The notes below the pieces were generated by a model, which ran no database searches, was not told where the DNA came from, and saw nothing but the letters and a program-made list of their open reading frames with translations. Of a DNA stretch of 64,000 nucleotides, positions 16,440 to 25,866 are shown piece by piece. The stretch is from Caulobacter sp. Root655 (GTDB taxonomy: Bacteria > Pseudomonadota > Alphaproteobacteria > Caulobacterales > Caulobacteraceae). Within the stretch, counting starts at the first letter, position 1; every line of letters starts with the position of its first letter. The translations under genes and the position numbers were made by a program. The DNA lies in contig NZ_LMHC01000024.1 in assembly GCF_001427665.1 (NCBI RefSeq), forward strand, positions 284,970 through 348,969, read 5' to 3'.

Positions 16440-16907
16440 ATGCCGAAATCTGATTTCCCATGCGCCGGCGGAACCCTGAGCGTCGGCGAAGTCGCCAAGC
16501 GCAGCGGCGTGGCCGTCTCCACCCTGCACTTCTACGAGACCAGGGGCCTGATCCGCAGCCTGCGCACCGAGGGCAACCAGCGGCGTTATCCGCGCGGCGT
16601 GCTGCGGCGGGTGGCGGTGATCAAGGTCGCCCAGCGCACCGGCATTCCCCTGGCCTCGATTCAGGAGGCCCTGACCACGCTGCCCGACAGCCGCGCCCCG
16701 ACCGCCGAGGAATGGTCCGCCCTGTCGCGCACATGGCAGGCCGAGCTGAACGAACGCATCCGCCGCCTGACCCAACTTCGCGACCAGTTGGACGACTGCA
16801 TCGGCTGTGGCTGCCTGTCGCTGAAGACCTGTCCGCTGCGCAATCCCCAGGACGCGCTCGGCGCACAAGGCGCGGGAGCGCGGCTGCTGGAAGCGAACGC
16901 GGACTGA
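16440..16907 (+). CDS. soxR: Redox-sensing transcriptional activator SoxR
   Basis: The 155-residue MerR-family protein has an N-terminal winged helix ([21 protein letters not shown], residues 13-33) and the [2Fe-2S]-binding cysteines Cys120, Cys123, Cys125 and Cys131 in [12 protein letters not shown], the diagnostic SoxR arrangement. Oxidation of the cluster by redox-cycling agents such as phenazines turns it into an activator. Outside the enterics SoxR usually controls detoxification and efflux genes directly rather than via SoxS. The divergent monooxygenase and the intervening SoxR box support this here. Confidence 0.96.
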   Translation: MPKSDFPCAGGTLSVGEVAKRSGVAVSTLHFYETRGLIRSLRTEGNQRRYPRGVLRRVAVIKVAQRTGIPLASIQEALTTLPDSRAPTAEEWSALSRTWQAELNERIRRLTQLRDQLDDCIGCGCLSLKTCPLRNPQDALGAQGAGARLLEANAD

Positions 16908-16969
16908 CATCGGCCAAGACGATCGGCGTTCGCCCAAAACTCGCCCGGATTGTGGTGGAGCTTCGCGCC

Positions 16970-17602
16970 ATGTCCGGACTCAGCCGCCGCACCGCCGTGG
17001 GAATGCTGATCGCCGCGCCGGTGTTTGGCGGGGCGAACGCCATGGCGCGCCCCGCCGACGCGGACGACGGCGAGCGCTTGGCTTCGGCGGCGCGCAGCCA
17101 GGTCGGCGTCACCAGGGACTATGACCCCAGCTATCGCGCCATCCCCTATCCCAACGGCGACGTGCTGCGCACCACCGGGGTCTGCGCCGACGTGCTGGTG
17201 CGGGCGGCGCGCGACGCCTGGAAGGCGGACCTGCAGCAGCGCGTCCATGAGGACATGAGCCGGGCCTTCAACGCCTATCCCTCGCGGCGCGCCTGGGGCC
17301 TGAAGGGGCCGGACTCCAACATCGACCATCGCCGGGTGCTGAACCTGGAAACCTACCTGGCCCGCCAGAACGCCCTGTTGGCCCGCGCCCCGGCCAAGGC
17401 CGGCGGCGACCGCTTCACCGATCCGCTGCCCGGCGACATCCTGACCTGGCGAGTGTGGGGCGGCCGGCCGCATATCGGCGTGGTCAGCGCCGGTCCCGAC
17501 CATCCGCGCGTGGTCCACAACATCGGCGGGGGCGCGAAGGAAGAGCCGCTGTGGATGTTCAAGCTGCACACGGCGGTCGCGCACTACCGCTGGCGGGTCT
17601 AG
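16970..17602 (+). CDS. DUF1287 family exported protein
   Basis: The 210-residue protein starts at 16970 (MSGLSRRTAVGMLIAAPVFGGANAMA), with a twin-arginine-like signal. The body has DUF1287 motifs: ARSQVGVTRDYDPSYRAIPYPNGDV, TGVCADVLVRAARDA with a conserved Cys, GPDSNIDHRRVLNLETYLAR, and PGDILTWRVWGGRPHIGVVS. The Cys and His placement suggests an NlpC/P60-like cysteine-peptidase fold acting in the periplasm, which is inference. The open frame extends upstream through soxR in another frame, but that part is not coding for this protein. Confidence 0.88.
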   Translation: MSGLSRRTAVGMLIAAPVFGGANAMARPADADDGERLASAARSQVGVTRDYDPSYRAIPYPNGDVLRTTGVCADVLVRAARDAWKADLQQRVHEDMSRAFNAYPSRRAWGLKGPDSNIDHRRVLNLETYLARQNALLARAPAKAGGDRFTDPLPGDILTWRVWGGRPHIGVVSAGPDHPRVVHNIGGGAKEEPLWMFKLHTAVAHYRWRV

Positions 17603-17633
17603 CGAAGGCGGGTCTAGCGAAGGCGGCGGAGCT

Positions 17634-18587
17634 TTACAGCCCCGCCCCTTCCTTCAAACCCAGCATCAGGTTCAGATTCTGCACCGCCGCGCCCGAGGCG
17701 CCCTTGCCCAGGTTGTCGAGCAGGGCCACCAGGCGCACCTGGCCGCTGCTTTCCGAACCGAACACGAACAGTTTCAGCCGGTTGGTGCCGTTCAGCCCCT
17801 CCGGGTCGAGCGTGGTCAGGTTCTTGGCCTCGTGCAGCGACGCCACCTCGACGAAAGCCTCGCGCTCGTAGTGCTTGGCCAGCGCCTCGTGAATCTCGGT
17901 CACCGACACGCTGCCGTTCAGCATGCCCAGATGCAGCGGCAGCTCCACCAGCATGCCCTGGGCGTAGCGGCCGACGGCCGGGGTGAAGATCGGCCGGGTC
18001 AGCAGGCCGCCGTGCGACTGGATCTCGGGCAGGTGCTTGTGGCCCAGACCAAGGGCGTAGATGCGGTACGGAACGGTGGTGTAGTTCGGCGAGCTCTTGT
18101 CCTCGAACTCGGCGATCATCGCCTTGCCGCCGCCCGTGTAGCCAGACACCGCGTTGAACGACAGCGGCAGGTCGGGGGCGACGATGTCGGCTGAGACCAG
18201 CGGCCGGACCAGGGCGATCGCGCCCGTCGCGTAGCAGCCGGGGTTGGACACCCGTGTCGAGGCGGCGACCTTGCCGCGCTGGGCGCCGTCCAGTTCGGGA
18301 AAGCCGTAGGTCCAGCCCCGCGCGGTGCGGTGAGCGGTCGACGCGTCGATCACCTTGACCCGCGGATTGTCGATCAGCGCGACGGCTTCCACAGCCGCCT
18401 CATCGGGCAGGCACAGGATGACCGCGTCGGCGTCGTTCAGCATCGCCTTGCGGGCGCTGGCGTCCTTGCGCTTGTCCGGATCGATCGAGACCAGTTGCAG
18501 GTCCTTGCGGCCGACCAGGCGCTCGCGGATCTGCAGGCCCGTGGTGCCGGCTTCGCCGTCGATGAAGACTTTCGGGGTCATGGACAT
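17634..18587 (-). CDS. argC: N-acetyl-gamma-glutamyl-phosphate reductase (type 2)
   Basis: The 317-residue protein ([20 protein letters not shown]) has the NADP-binding [14 protein letters not shown] motif and the catalytic cysteine in [10 protein letters not shown]. Length and the GEAGTTG start indicate the shorter type 2 ArgC. It catalyses the third step of arginine biosynthesis. It is downstream of rplM-rpsI, from which a terminator separates it. Confidence 0.95.
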   Translation of the reverse strand: MSMTPKVFIDGEAGTTGLQIRERLVGRKDLQLVSIDPDKRKDASARKAMLNDADAVILCLPDEAAVEAVALIDNPRVKVIDASTAHRTARGWTYGFPELDGAQRGKVAASTRVSNPGCYATGAIALVRPLVSADIVAPDLPLSFNAVSGYTGGGKAMIAEFEDKSSPNYTTVPYRIYALGLGHKHLPEIQSHGGLLTRPIFTPAVGRYAQGMLVELPLHLGMLNGSVSVTEIHEALAKHYEREAFVEVASLHEAKNLTTLDPEGLNGTNRLKLFVFGSESSGQVRLVALLDNLGKGASGAAVQNLNLMLGLKEGAGL

Positions 18588-18606
18588 CCCAATCGCAAGG
18601 ACAAGA

Positions 18607-18647
18607 AAACAAGAAAAAGGCGCTTCGGCCGAAACCGAAGCGCCTTT
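18607..18647 (-). terminator. Rho-independent terminator after rpsI
   Basis: On the minus strand the stem AAGGCGCTTCGG / CCGAAGCGCCTT (loop TTTCGG) is followed by TTCTTGTTTTCTTG. It lies just after rpsI and before argC. Confidence 0.85.
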
Positions 18648-18671
18648 CCATAAGCACGAAACGTGACGCGC

Positions 18672-19145
18672 TTAGCGCTTCGAGAACTGGAAGCTGCGGC
18701 GGGCCTTGGCCTTGCCGTACTTCTTACGCTCGACCACGCGGCTGTCGCGGGTCAGGAAGCCGTGCGGCTTCAGCAGCGGACGCAGGCCCGGCTCGTAGTA
18801 GGTCAGGGCCTTGGACAGGCCGTGACGCACGGCGCCGGCTTGACCCGACAGGCCCGAGCCTTCGACGGTCACGACGACGTCGAACTGGCCTTCGCGGTCG
18901 GTGACCTGGAAGGGCTGGGCGATCATCATCCGCAGCACGGGGCGAGCGAAGTACACTTCCTGGTCGCGACCATTGATCGTGATCGTGCCCTTGCCGGGCT
19001 TGATCCAGACGCGGGCGATCGCGTTCTTGCGCTTGCCGGTCGCGTAGGCGCGGCCCTGGGCGTCGAGCTTCTGGACGGCCGGAGCGGCCGCTTCGGGGTT
19101 GCTGGACAGGCTAGCCAGCGCGTCAAAGCCTTGAGCTTCGGACAT
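18672..19145 (-). CDS. rpsI: 30S ribosomal protein S9
   Basis: The 157-residue protein has an alphaproteobacterial N-terminal extension of about 27 residues and the S9 core: [23 protein letters not shown], the [10 protein letters not shown] and GLSKAL segments, and the basic tail [17 protein letters not shown] that reaches the P-site tRNA. It follows rplM by three bases, the standard L13-S9 operon. Confidence 0.98.
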   Translation of the reverse strand: MSEAQGFDALASLSSNPEAAAPAVQKLDAQGRAYATGKRKNAIARVWIKPGKGTITINGRDQEVYFARPVLRMMIAQPFQVTDREGQFDVVVTVEGSGLSGQAGAVRHGLSKALTYYEPGLRPLLKPHGFLTRDSRVVERKKYGKAKARRSFQFSKR

Positions 19146-19148
19146 GAC

Positions 19149-19622
19149 TTAGGCGCTCCGGGTGTTCTTGGCGTTGCGCGAAGCGAAATCGATCACTTCA
19201 GGGCTTTGCGCTTGGTGCGGGTGCTCACCGTTGTTGTAGATGAGCAGGTGGGTCAGTTGCTTGCGGGCCAAGGGGCTTTCCTTGGGCAGCATGCGCTCGA
19301 CGGCCTTTTCGAGGACGCGTTCCGGGAAGCGGCCTTCCAGCAGCTTGCGCGGGTTGGTCGACTTGACGCCGCCCGGGTGACCGGTGTGGCGATAGTAGAT
19401 CTTGTCGTCCATCTTCTTGCCGGTGAACTTCACCTTGTCGGCGTTGATCACGACGACGAAGTCGCCGCAGTCGACGTTCGGGGTGTAGTCAGCACGATGC
19501 TTGCCGCGAAGACGCATGGCGATGAACGTCGCCAGGCGGCCGACAACGGCGTCCTGGGCGTCGACCACGATCCACTTCTTCTCGACCTCGGCGGGCTTCA
19601 GGGAAGCCGTGGTCTTTTGCAT
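19149..19622 (-). CDS. rplM: 50S ribosomal protein L13
   Basis: The 157-residue protein ([24 protein letters not shown]) has L13 signatures [49 protein letters not shown] and [17 protein letters not shown]. The start at 19622 is the family start; the open frame upstream to 19781 is leader. It heads the rplM-rpsI operon. Confidence 0.98.
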   Translation of the reverse strand: MQKTTASLKPAEVEKKWIVVDAQDAVVGRLATFIAMRLRGKHRADYTPNVDCGDFVVVINADKVKFTGKKMDDKIYYRHTGHPGGVKSTNPRKLLEGRFPERVLEKAVERMLPKESPLARKQLTHLLIYNNGEHPHQAQSPEVIDFASRNAKNTRSA

Positions 19623-19773
19623 GGGATTGATCCGTATTCCTTGTGCGTCGGGGGCCAAGGAAAGCGGCTCCGTCTGCGTGAGGGGCGGCAGGTACAGGAG
19701 GGTTCGCGGCCTGTCAACAATGCGTGCGCAAGAAACTCCGCAAACCCTTGTGCAGCAAGGAATTTCGCGATGA

Positions 19774-19787
19774 GGTATCATAATACC
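19774..19787. promoter_or_regulatory. Inverted repeat GGTAT-N4-ATACC
   Basis: The sequence GGTATCATAATACC lies in the divergent region between rplM and phoX, within a slightly longer imperfect dyad. It could be an operator or part of a promoter; no known regulator is assigned. Confidence 0.3.
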
Positions 19788-19796
19788 ACATCGTCG

Positions 19797-19814
19797 CTGT
19801 CATGATCCCGTTAT
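19797..19814 (+). promoter_or_regulatory. Pho-box-like site before phoX
   Basis: CTGTCAT, four bases, then CCGTTAT gives one perfect and one 5-of-7 match to the PhoB half-site CTGTCAT at the correct 11-base period, 43 bases upstream of the phoX start. Confidence 0.5.
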
Positions 19815-19856
19815 CGGGCGAAGGCATAGGGCACGCCTAGCTCCGGAGATCCGTTC

Positions 19857-21260
19857 ATGCCCTTCTCGCGCCGCGCCTTCATCGCCTCCGCCGCCACCAG
19901 CCTGGCCTTCGCCGGCTTCGGCGCCCGCGCCCAGGACGAGGCGGCCGAGCTGCCGTCCTATCTGAACGAGGTCGAGGGCTACGGCCCGCTGCTGCCCGAC
20001 CCCAAGGGCATGCTCGACCTGCCCCGGGGCTTCTCGTACCGGATCATCTCGCAGGCCGGCGAGACGATGTCGGACGGCCTGCTGGTGCCCGGGGCCTTCG
20101 ACGGCATGGGCTGCTTCTCGCTGGGTGGCGACCATGTGGCCCTGGTGCGCAACCACGAACTGGGTCCGGCGGCGTTCAACGACGGGGCGTTCGGCCTGGG
20201 CGGCCACCTGGCCCATCGCCTGCCCAAGGATCGCGCCTACGACTTCGCGGATACCGGCCTGCCTCTCCCCGGCGGCACGACCACGGTGGTCTACGACCTG
20301 AAGACCGGCCAGACGGTCAGCCAGCACCTCAGCCTGGCCGGCACGGCGGTCAACTGCGCCGGCGGGACCACGCCCTGGGGCTCGTGGATCACCTGCGAGG
20401 AGACGACGCTGACGGCCGGCCTCGAGATCGGCAAGGACCACGGCTACGCCTTCGAAGTGCCCAGCGCCGGCAAGGGCCTGGCCGATCCGATCCCGCTGAA
20501 GGCCATGGGCCGCTTCAAGCACGAGGCCGCCTGCATCGATCCGCGCACCGGCGTCGTCTACATGACCGAGGACCTGCAGGACGGCCTGTTCTATCGCTTC
20601 CTGCCCAACGATCGCCGAAACCTGGCGGCCGGCGGCAAGCTGCAAGCGTTGGGCATCGTCGGCGTCGCCGAGGACGCCGACACCCGCAACCAGGAAGGCG
20701 CCGACAACCTCAAGCCTGGGGCCTGGGTCGAGACGCGCTGGATCGACCTGGACGGCGTCGACAATCCCTATGACGACCTGCGGCTGCGCGGCCACGCCAA
20801 GGGCGCGGCGTTCTTCGCCCGGGGCGAAGGCGTGCACTGGGGCACGGGCGAGCTCTACTTCACCTGCACCTCGGGCGGCGCGGCCGGCTCGGGCCAGATC
20901 TTCCGCTACGTACCCAGCCCCCAGGAAGGCCAGGCCGGCGAGGCCGACAAGCCGGGTCGCCTGCAGTTGTTCGTCGAGAGCAAGGACGAGCGGGTGCTGG
21001 ACTTCGCCGACAACATCACGGTCTCGCCGCTGGGCCACATCGTCGTCTGCGAGGACCGCTATTCGGACGTGAAGCCCAACCACCTCAAGGGCGTCACCCC
21101 GCAGGGCAAGGTCTACACCCTGGGGCGCAACGTGTTCCGGGGCAATTCGGAGTTCGCCGGGGCCTGTTTCTCGCCCGACGGCCAGACCCTGTTCGTCAAC
21201 GTCCAGTGGCCCGGGATCACCTTGGCGATCACCGGGCCTTGGGCGAGCGTGAAGGTTTAG
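19857..21260 (+). CDS. phoX: Alkaline phosphatase PhoX family (DUF839)
   Basis: The 467-residue protein has a twin-arginine signal (FSRRAFIASAATSLAFAG), as expected for PhoX, which is exported folded with its Fe/Ca cofactor. Family features include GMGCFSLGGDHVALVRNHEL, NCAGGTTPWGSWITCEET, GRFKHEAACIDPRTGVVYMTED, FFARGEGVHWG and DFADNITVSPLGHIVVCED. PhoX enzymes release phosphate from organic esters in the periplasm. A GGAG precedes the start and a Pho-box-like site lies upstream. It is convergent with, and overlaps by four bases, another alkaline phosphatase gene. Some members of this broad family may act on other esters. Confidence 0.85.
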   Translation: MPFSRRAFIASAATSLAFAGFGARAQDEAAELPSYLNEVEGYGPLLPDPKGMLDLPRGFSYRIISQAGETMSDGLLVPGAFDGMGCFSLGGDHVALVRNHELGPAAFNDGAFGLGGHLAHRLPKDRAYDFADTGLPLPGGTTTVVYDLKTGQTVSQHLSLAGTAVNCAGGTTPWGSWITCEETTLTAGLEIGKDHGYAFEVPSAGKGLADPIPLKAMGRFKHEAACIDPRTGVVYMTEDLQDGLFYRFLPNDRRNLAAGGKLQALGIVGVAEDADTRNQEGADNLKPGAWVETRWIDLDGVDNPYDDLRLRGHAKGAAFFARGEGVHWGTGELYFTCTSGGAAGSGQIFRYVPSPQEGQAGEADKPGRLQLFVESKDERVLDFADNITVSPLGHIVVCEDRYSDVKPNHLKGVTPQGKVYTLGRNVFRGNSEFAGACFSPDGQTLFVNVQWPGITLAITGPWASVKV

Positions 21261-22759
21261 GGCTTGGCGTCGAAGCCGTAGGCGTGGCGCATGACCTGGA
21301 ACAGGTAGCTCTCCTCGACCACGCCATGCACCAGATACGCTCCCGGACCGTCGGCGAACACCCCCACGTCCTCGCCCGAGTGGGCGGAACTGGGCAGGTT
21401 AGCCAGAGCCTCCTGGTGGTAGTCGACGTCGTCGGTGTCTTCCTTCGAGGGGTCGGCGCGCGAGCCGCCGCCTTCCGGACCGCCGGGGCCGGTGGCGAAG
21501 CTCAGCACGGTGTAGGGCTTGCCGTCGCCGGCCACGATCGGCTCGCCCTCGTTGCCGGCCAGGCCGAGGATCGGGGCGTTACGAGCGGCGTAGCCCGAGA
21601 TCACCAGGCCGTGGCTATGGTCGGCGGTGACGATGACCAGGGTGTCCTTGAGGTCCACCTTGTCGAGCGCGGCCTGGATAGCTTTCGAGAACTCGACGGT
21701 CTCGGTCAGGGTGCGCTTGGCGTTGTTGAGGTGGCTGCCCATGTCGATCTTGCCGCCCTCGACCAGCAGGAAATAGCCCTTGGGGTTGGTCGATAGCAGG
21801 TCGATGGCCTTGGTGGTCATGGCCGCCAGGGTCGGCACGCCCTGCCCCAGCACCGGACGCTCGACCTCGTAGGGCAGGTGTTCGTTGGCGAACAGGCCCA
21901 GCACCGGGCCGGTCTGGGTCGGATCCAGGGCGGCCAGTTGCGCGTCGGTGGTCACATAGGCGGCCTTGGGGGCCTTCAGCCACTCGGCGGTCAGGTCGCG
22001 GCCGTCGGCGCGCTTGCCATCCTTGGCCTCGGGCAGGAAGCGCGAGCGTCCGCCGCCCATGGCGACGTCCAGGCGCAGGCCAATCGGGGCCTCGACCAGT
22101 TGGCGGGCGATGTCCCGGCAGCCCGCGGCCAGGGCGTCGGTCGGCATGTCGCCGTCGCCTTCCCAGTCGCGATAGGAGGTGTGGGCGTAGGTCCCGGCCG
22201 GGGTGGCGTGGGTGATGCGGGTGGTGGTCACCGCGCCGGCCGACAGGCCATGGGCCTTGGCCAGTTCGGCGATGGTCTGGACGCGGGTCCCGACCTCGCT
22301 GGCGCAGCTTTCCGGTTTGGCGGCGCCCGACAGGCCGATGACCTTGTTGCGGGTCTTCACGCCGGTGGTGATGGCGGTGATGCCGGCGGCGCTGTCGGTG
22401 ACCTGGGTGTCGTGGCTGTAGGTCTTGGACAGCGCCGTCCACGGCAGCTTTTCGAACGACAACGCATTGCTCTCGCCGTCGACGCCGCGCTGCTGGCCCT
22501 CGTAGATGCGGCTGGCGACGACCGTGGAGATGCCCATGCCGTCGCCCAGGAACAGGATGACGTTCTTGGCGCGGCCGGTATTGGGACTGACCGCCAGCGC
22601 CTTGGCCAGGGCCGCCTCCCCGGCCTTGTAATAGGCGTCGCCCGGCGCGGCGTTGGTCGCCGGCGCGAGCGGCTTGGGGGCGGGTTTCGGCGCGGCCTGG
22701 GCGAGGACGGGCGCGGCCAGGAGCAGGGCTCCGGCCAGGAGGTGGGAAGCGCGGATCAC
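21257..22759 (-). CDS. PhoA-type alkaline phosphatase
   Basis: The protein belongs to the classical alkaline phosphatase family: VILFLGDGMG (metal-binding Asp), VTDSAAGITA with the phosphorylated serine, EGGKIDMGSHLNNAKRT and VTADHSHG. A signal peptide (IRASHLLAGALLLAAPVLAQA) targets it to the periplasm. I place the start at a GTG at 22759 (500 residues) because GGAG precedes it and it puts the signal peptide at the very N-terminus; an ATG at 22801 would add 14 residues. A CTGTCAC half-site lies about 47 bases upstream (22806-22812). It converges on phoX with a four-base overlap of stop codons. Confidence 0.9.
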   Translation of the reverse strand: MIRASHLLAGALLLAAPVLAQAAPKPAPKPLAPATNAAPGDAYYKAGEAALAKALAVSPNTGRAKNVILFLGDGMGISTVVASRIYEGQQRGVDGESNALSFEKLPWTALSKTYSHDTQVTDSAAGITAITTGVKTRNKVIGLSGAAKPESCASEVGTRVQTIAELAKAHGLSAGAVTTTRITHATPAGTYAHTSYRDWEGDGDMPTDALAAGCRDIARQLVEAPIGLRLDVAMGGGRSRFLPEAKDGKRADGRDLTAEWLKAPKAAYVTTDAQLAALDPTQTGPVLGLFANEHLPYEVERPVLGQGVPTLAAMTTKAIDLLSTNPKGYFLLVEGGKIDMGSHLNNAKRTLTETVEFSKAIQAALDKVDLKDTLVIVTADHSHGLVISGYAARNAPILGLAGNEGEPIVAGDGKPYTVLSFATGPGGPEGGGSRADPSKEDTDDVDYHQEALANLPSSAHSGEDVGVFADGPGAYLVHGVVEESYLFQVMRHAYGFDAKP

Positions 22760-22884
22760 GGGACGGAACTCCAGCAAGGGAACCCGCGTGCTTTGCTGCA
22801 AAGTTGTGACAGTTCTTCGAGCGCTTCGCCCCTAACCTCGCCATCCCCCCGACTTGTTCGGCGATGACGGATTGGGCGGGCGGA

Positions 22885-23916
22885 CTAGGGCCGCCGCACC
22901 CGCCAGGCGAAGGCCGTGGCCGTGGCCAGCAGGATCGCCGCTCCGGCCTGGTGCAGCACGCCCAGGGCCAGAGGCACGGCGGCCATCAGCGTCCAGATCC
23001 CCAGGCCGGCCTGCACGCAGACCACCCCGACCAGCACGAAGGCGGCCGCCTTGGCGTCCTCGGGCATGCGCCGGGTCCGCGCGGCGGCTACGCCGACGAC
23101 GATGGCGGCGACGAACAGGGCGTAGGCCATCAGCCGGTGATGCAGCTGCACCGCGCCCTGGCTGTGGGCCAGGGTGCCCCAGAAGCCGTGGCCGGCATAT
23201 TCGGCCGGGATCAGGGCGCCGTTCATCAGCGGCCAGTCGTTATAGACCAGCCCGGCGTCGTTGCCCGCGACCAGCGCACCCAGCAGGCTCTGGAAGAACA
23301 CCGCGCCCAGGAAGGCCAGCGCCCAGCCGCGCCAGGTCGTCCGCTCCTCGATGCGCGGCGCGCCGGCCCAGGCGTCCAGCGCCGTCCAGATCAGCATGAC
23401 GAACAGCGCCAGGGCCAGGCCAAGGTGGATCATCAACCGCTCGGGCGCGACCGAGACCCGCTCCGACAGGCCGCTGGAGACCATCCACCAGCCGACCAGC
23501 CCCTGCAGGCCGCCCAGGGCCAGCAGCACCACGCAACGCCAGACCAGCCGGCGCGGGATCATCCGGCGGATCAGGAAGAAGGCGAACGGCAGGGCGAACA
23601 CCAGGCCGACCAGGCGACCCAGCAGCCGGTGCGCCCACTCCCACCAGAAGATGCCCTTATAGGCTTCCAGCGTCATGCCGGCATTGACCAGCCTGTACTG
23701 CGGGATCTGCTTGTAGAGTGCGAAATTGGCCTGCCAGGCCTGTTCCGACATCGGCGGCATCGCGCCCATGATCGGTTTCCACTGGGTAATCGACAGCCCG
23801 GAATCGGTCAGGCGCGTCGCGCCCCCGACCACCACCATGGCGAAGACGAGAACGGCCACCACGAACAGCCAGATGGCCACGGGCCGGGAACGATCGGAAC
23901 GCAGGAAGGACGTCAT
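22885..23916 (-). CDS. ctaA: Heme A synthase (COX15/CtaA, type 2)
   Basis: The 343-residue protein has about eight membrane segments and heme-ligand histidines in [30 protein letters not shown] and VLHQAG. It oxidises heme O to heme A for aa3-type cytochrome oxidase. The N-terminal [19 protein letters not shown] segment is typical of COX15. The start at 23916 ([17 protein letters not shown]) is chosen because the longer frame to 24069 adds non-conserved sequence. Confidence 0.95.
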   Translation of the reverse strand: MTSFLRSDRSRPVAIWLFVVAVLVFAMVVVGGATRLTDSGLSITQWKPIMGAMPPMSEQAWQANFALYKQIPQYRLVNAGMTLEAYKGIFWWEWAHRLLGRLVGLVFALPFAFFLIRRMIPRRLVWRCVVLLALGGLQGLVGWWMVSSGLSERVSVAPERLMIHLGLALALFVMLIWTALDAWAGAPRIEERTTWRGWALAFLGAVFFQSLLGALVAGNDAGLVYNDWPLMNGALIPAEYAGHGFWGTLAHSQGAVQLHHRLMAYALFVAAIVVGVAAARTRRMPEDAKAAAFVLVGVVCVQAGLGIWTLMAAVPLALGVLHQAGAAILLATATAFAWRVRRP

Positions 23917-24071
23917 GACAGCCGCAAAGATCGCCGTTTGAGGGCGTGAATAAGGCGAAGCCTTGCCGTACGCCGCGCAGGTCGCGACGTCCATGCCCTC
24001 ATGACGGTTGCGGCGCGGCGTGCGATGATCATGCCTGGGCGCCGGGGCGGGCGCGGGTTCGGAGACCATCG

Positions 24072-24335
24072 ATGAGCGGCGTGGGCGTGTTCGTGGCGGT
24101 CGTCATCGGCATTCTGGCCGGCTGGATCGCCGATCTGGTGCTGGCCCGCCGGCACGCGCTGTTCACCAAGCTCTTGATCGGCGTCGTCGGCTCGTTCATC
24201 GGAGCGTTCGTCGCCCAACGGCTGGACTTCAGGTTCGACGGCTTCCTCGGCAGCCTGCTGGTCTCCAGCCTGGGGGCGATCTTCTTCCTGGCCGTCCTGG
24301 GTATCGTCTCGGGCATCTTCCGGAGACCCGCTTGA
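24072..24335 (+). CDS. GlsB/YeaQ/YmgE-type small membrane protein
   Basis: The 87-residue protein has three hydrophobic segments: [36 protein letters not shown] and [17 protein letters not shown]. The GWIADL and G-x-x-G-x-F-x-G patterns match the transglycosylase-associated/GlsB family, whose members are often stress-induced. It overlaps the next gene by four bases. Confidence 0.8.
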   Translation: MSGVGVFVAVVIGILAGWIADLVLARRHALFTKLLIGVVGSFIGAFVAQRLDFRFDGFLGSLLVSSLGAIFFLAVLGIVSGIFRRPA

Positions 24336-24553
24336 GCGCTCCCCTCATCCCCGCCCGCCTGCGCAAATTGATCGGCGGGATCGGCATCATGGTGTTCCTG
24401 GCCGCCTATGTCTGGGCCTTCACCAGCCTGTACGACTACCTGCCCAACAACCGGGCCATCCACCTGATCTATTTCGCTGTCGCCGGACTGGCCTGGGGGC
24501 TGCCCTTGCTGCCGCTGATGTCGTGGATGGGCAAGGCGGACAGGAAGCTCTGA
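24332..24553 (+). CDS. DUF2842 small membrane protein
   Basis: The 73-residue protein has two hydrophobic segments (IGGIGIMVFLAAYVWAFTSLYDYLP and IHLIYFAVAGLAWGLPLLPLMSWM), the pattern of alphaproteobacterial DUF2842 proteins. The start is a TTG in a TTGA overlap with the preceding stop codon, so translation is likely coupled. The function is unknown. Confidence 0.8.
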   Translation: MSAPLIPARLRKLIGGIGIMVFLAAYVWAFTSLYDYLPNNRAIHLIYFAVAGLAWGLPLLPLMSWMGKADRKL

Positions 24554-24562
24554 GGCTCACGG

Positions 24563-24673
24563 ACTTGCCCCCACCTGACCGCTTCGCGGTCTGTCCGCCG
24601 CCATAGGGGGCGGAGCCTCAGCTCTTCCCCCTATGGGGGAAGACGGTCGCGAAGCGACCCGTAGGGGGCAAGT
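24563..24673. repeat. ACTTGCCCCC...GGGGGCAAGT intergenic palindromic repeat, copy 1
   Basis: A 111-base element is bounded by ACTTGCCCCC and GGGGGCAAGT and has internal CCATAGGGGGCGG and TTCCCCCTATGGGGGAA units. The reverse complement of a second copy at 61843-61958 aligns to it over most of its length. It is a dispersed extragenic palindrome. Confidence 0.85.
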
Positions 24674-24690
24674 GGGCCGAACCCGCAAAC

Positions 24691-24719
24691 GAAAAAGGCC
24701 GCCCCGAAGGGCGGCCTTT
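24691..24719 (-). terminator. Rho-independent terminator of tRNA-Pro(GGG)
   Basis: On the minus strand the stem AAGGCCGCCC/GGGCGGCCTT with loop TTCG is followed by TTTC, downstream of the tRNA gene. Confidence 0.75.
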
Positions 24720-24752
24720 GCGTTCTTCCGGTCTCATTTCCAATAAAGGAAA

Positions 24753-24829
<77 letters not shown>

Positions 24830-24914
24830 ATCCGGAAGGAGCGCCCTTATAGGTGCGAGCCTTGCCGGGGGCAATGGGATTTCGCGGGGTTTCCCGGCTG
24901 TTTTTCAGCGGCCC

Positions 24915-25343
24915 TCAGAGCCCCTTCAAAAGCCCGTCCAGCCGGGCTTTCACGGCCTTCAAGTCGTCCAGCGCCAGGACCAGGCGGTCGCGGGCTTCCT
25001 CGCCCAGCTCGCCGTGCGGCGCAGAATCGATCGGCACGTCGATCGGGATGTCGAGCGAGGCCGAGCCGTTATCGCCCAGGCCGGCGGCGATCACATGGGT
25101 GATCCCCTGCTCGCGATGCAGCTTCTGCACGCCCTTGATGGTGTAGCCCTCGGCGTGCAGCAGGGCGCGCACGCCGCTGAGCACGGCGATGTCCTGCGGG
25201 CGGTAGAACCGCCGGCCGCCGGCCCGCTTCATGGGCCGGATGAACGAGAACTTGGTTTCCCAGAAGCGCAGGACGTGCTGCGGCACGCCCAGCTCTTCGG
25301 CGGCTTCGGAGATCGTGCGGAAGGCGTTGGGTCCCTTCGCCAC
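24915..25343 (-). CDS. MerR-family transcriptional regulator
   Basis: The 142-residue protein has a winged helix with [48 protein letters not shown] at the N-terminus and a charged coiled C-terminal tail ([23 protein letters not shown]). No Cys effector site is seen. The start is a GTG at 25343 preceded by GGGGAG, 15 bases after the ihfA stop. An ihfA-merR pair downstream of plsX-fabH is widely conserved in alphaproteobacteria; the target genes are not known to me. Confidence 0.9.
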   Translation of the reverse strand: MAKGPNAFRTISEAAEELGVPQHVLRFWETKFSFIRPMKRAGGRRFYRPQDIAVLSGVRALLHAEGYTIKGVQKLHREQGITHVIAAGLGDNGSASLDIPIDVPIDSAPHGELGEEARDRLVLALDDLKAVKARLDGLLKGL

Positions 25344-25357
25344 CGCCGACCGCTCCC

Positions 25358-25660
25358 CTAGCCGCCCAAGGCGCGGTCGATTCGCGCCTTCATGACTTGC
25401 GAGGCCCGGAAGCCGATCACCCGGCGGGGCTCGATCTCGGCCGGCTCGCCGGTCTTGGGATTGCGGCCCATCCGGGCCCGCTTGTCGCGGACCTGGAAGA
25501 CGCCGAATCCGGAAAGCTTGACGGTTTCGCCCCGTTCCAGCGCCTCGGCGACCAGATCGAGAGTCCGTTCGACCAGACCCGCGCAATCCTGGCGGGTCAG
25601 ACCGACTTCCTCATGAACCGCCTCGCAGAGATCGGCCCGGGTCAATGTCGCGCCTTTCAT
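25358..25660 (-). CDS. ihfA: Integration host factor, alpha subunit
   Basis: The 100-residue protein has the HU/IHF fold: [67 protein letters not shown] (beta arm with the conserved Pro), then the C-terminal helices. It bends DNA as a heterodimer with IhfB and assists sigma-54 promoters and replication. Confidence 0.96.
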   Translation of the reverse strand: MKGATLTRADLCEAVHEEVGLTRQDCAGLVERTLDLVAEALERGETVKLSGFGVFQVRDKRARMGRNPKTGEPAEIEPRRVIGFRASQVMKARIDRALGG

Positions 25661-25866
25661 GACGCCCCCTACGCTGGATTGGCACCCCAGAGGGCACGCG
25701 TCAGACCGGGCCGAGACCCGTTTTTCCGCAACGTGCTCTCATCAACTCAAGCCTGCATGCCGCGATTATCGCATGGAGTCAAAGGCTGAGCGCCAAGACT
25801 TCAGGCGATGACACAAGCTGACCGCCTAAAATGGCCACGCTTGACCCAAAGACGCCGCGCTTTTGC

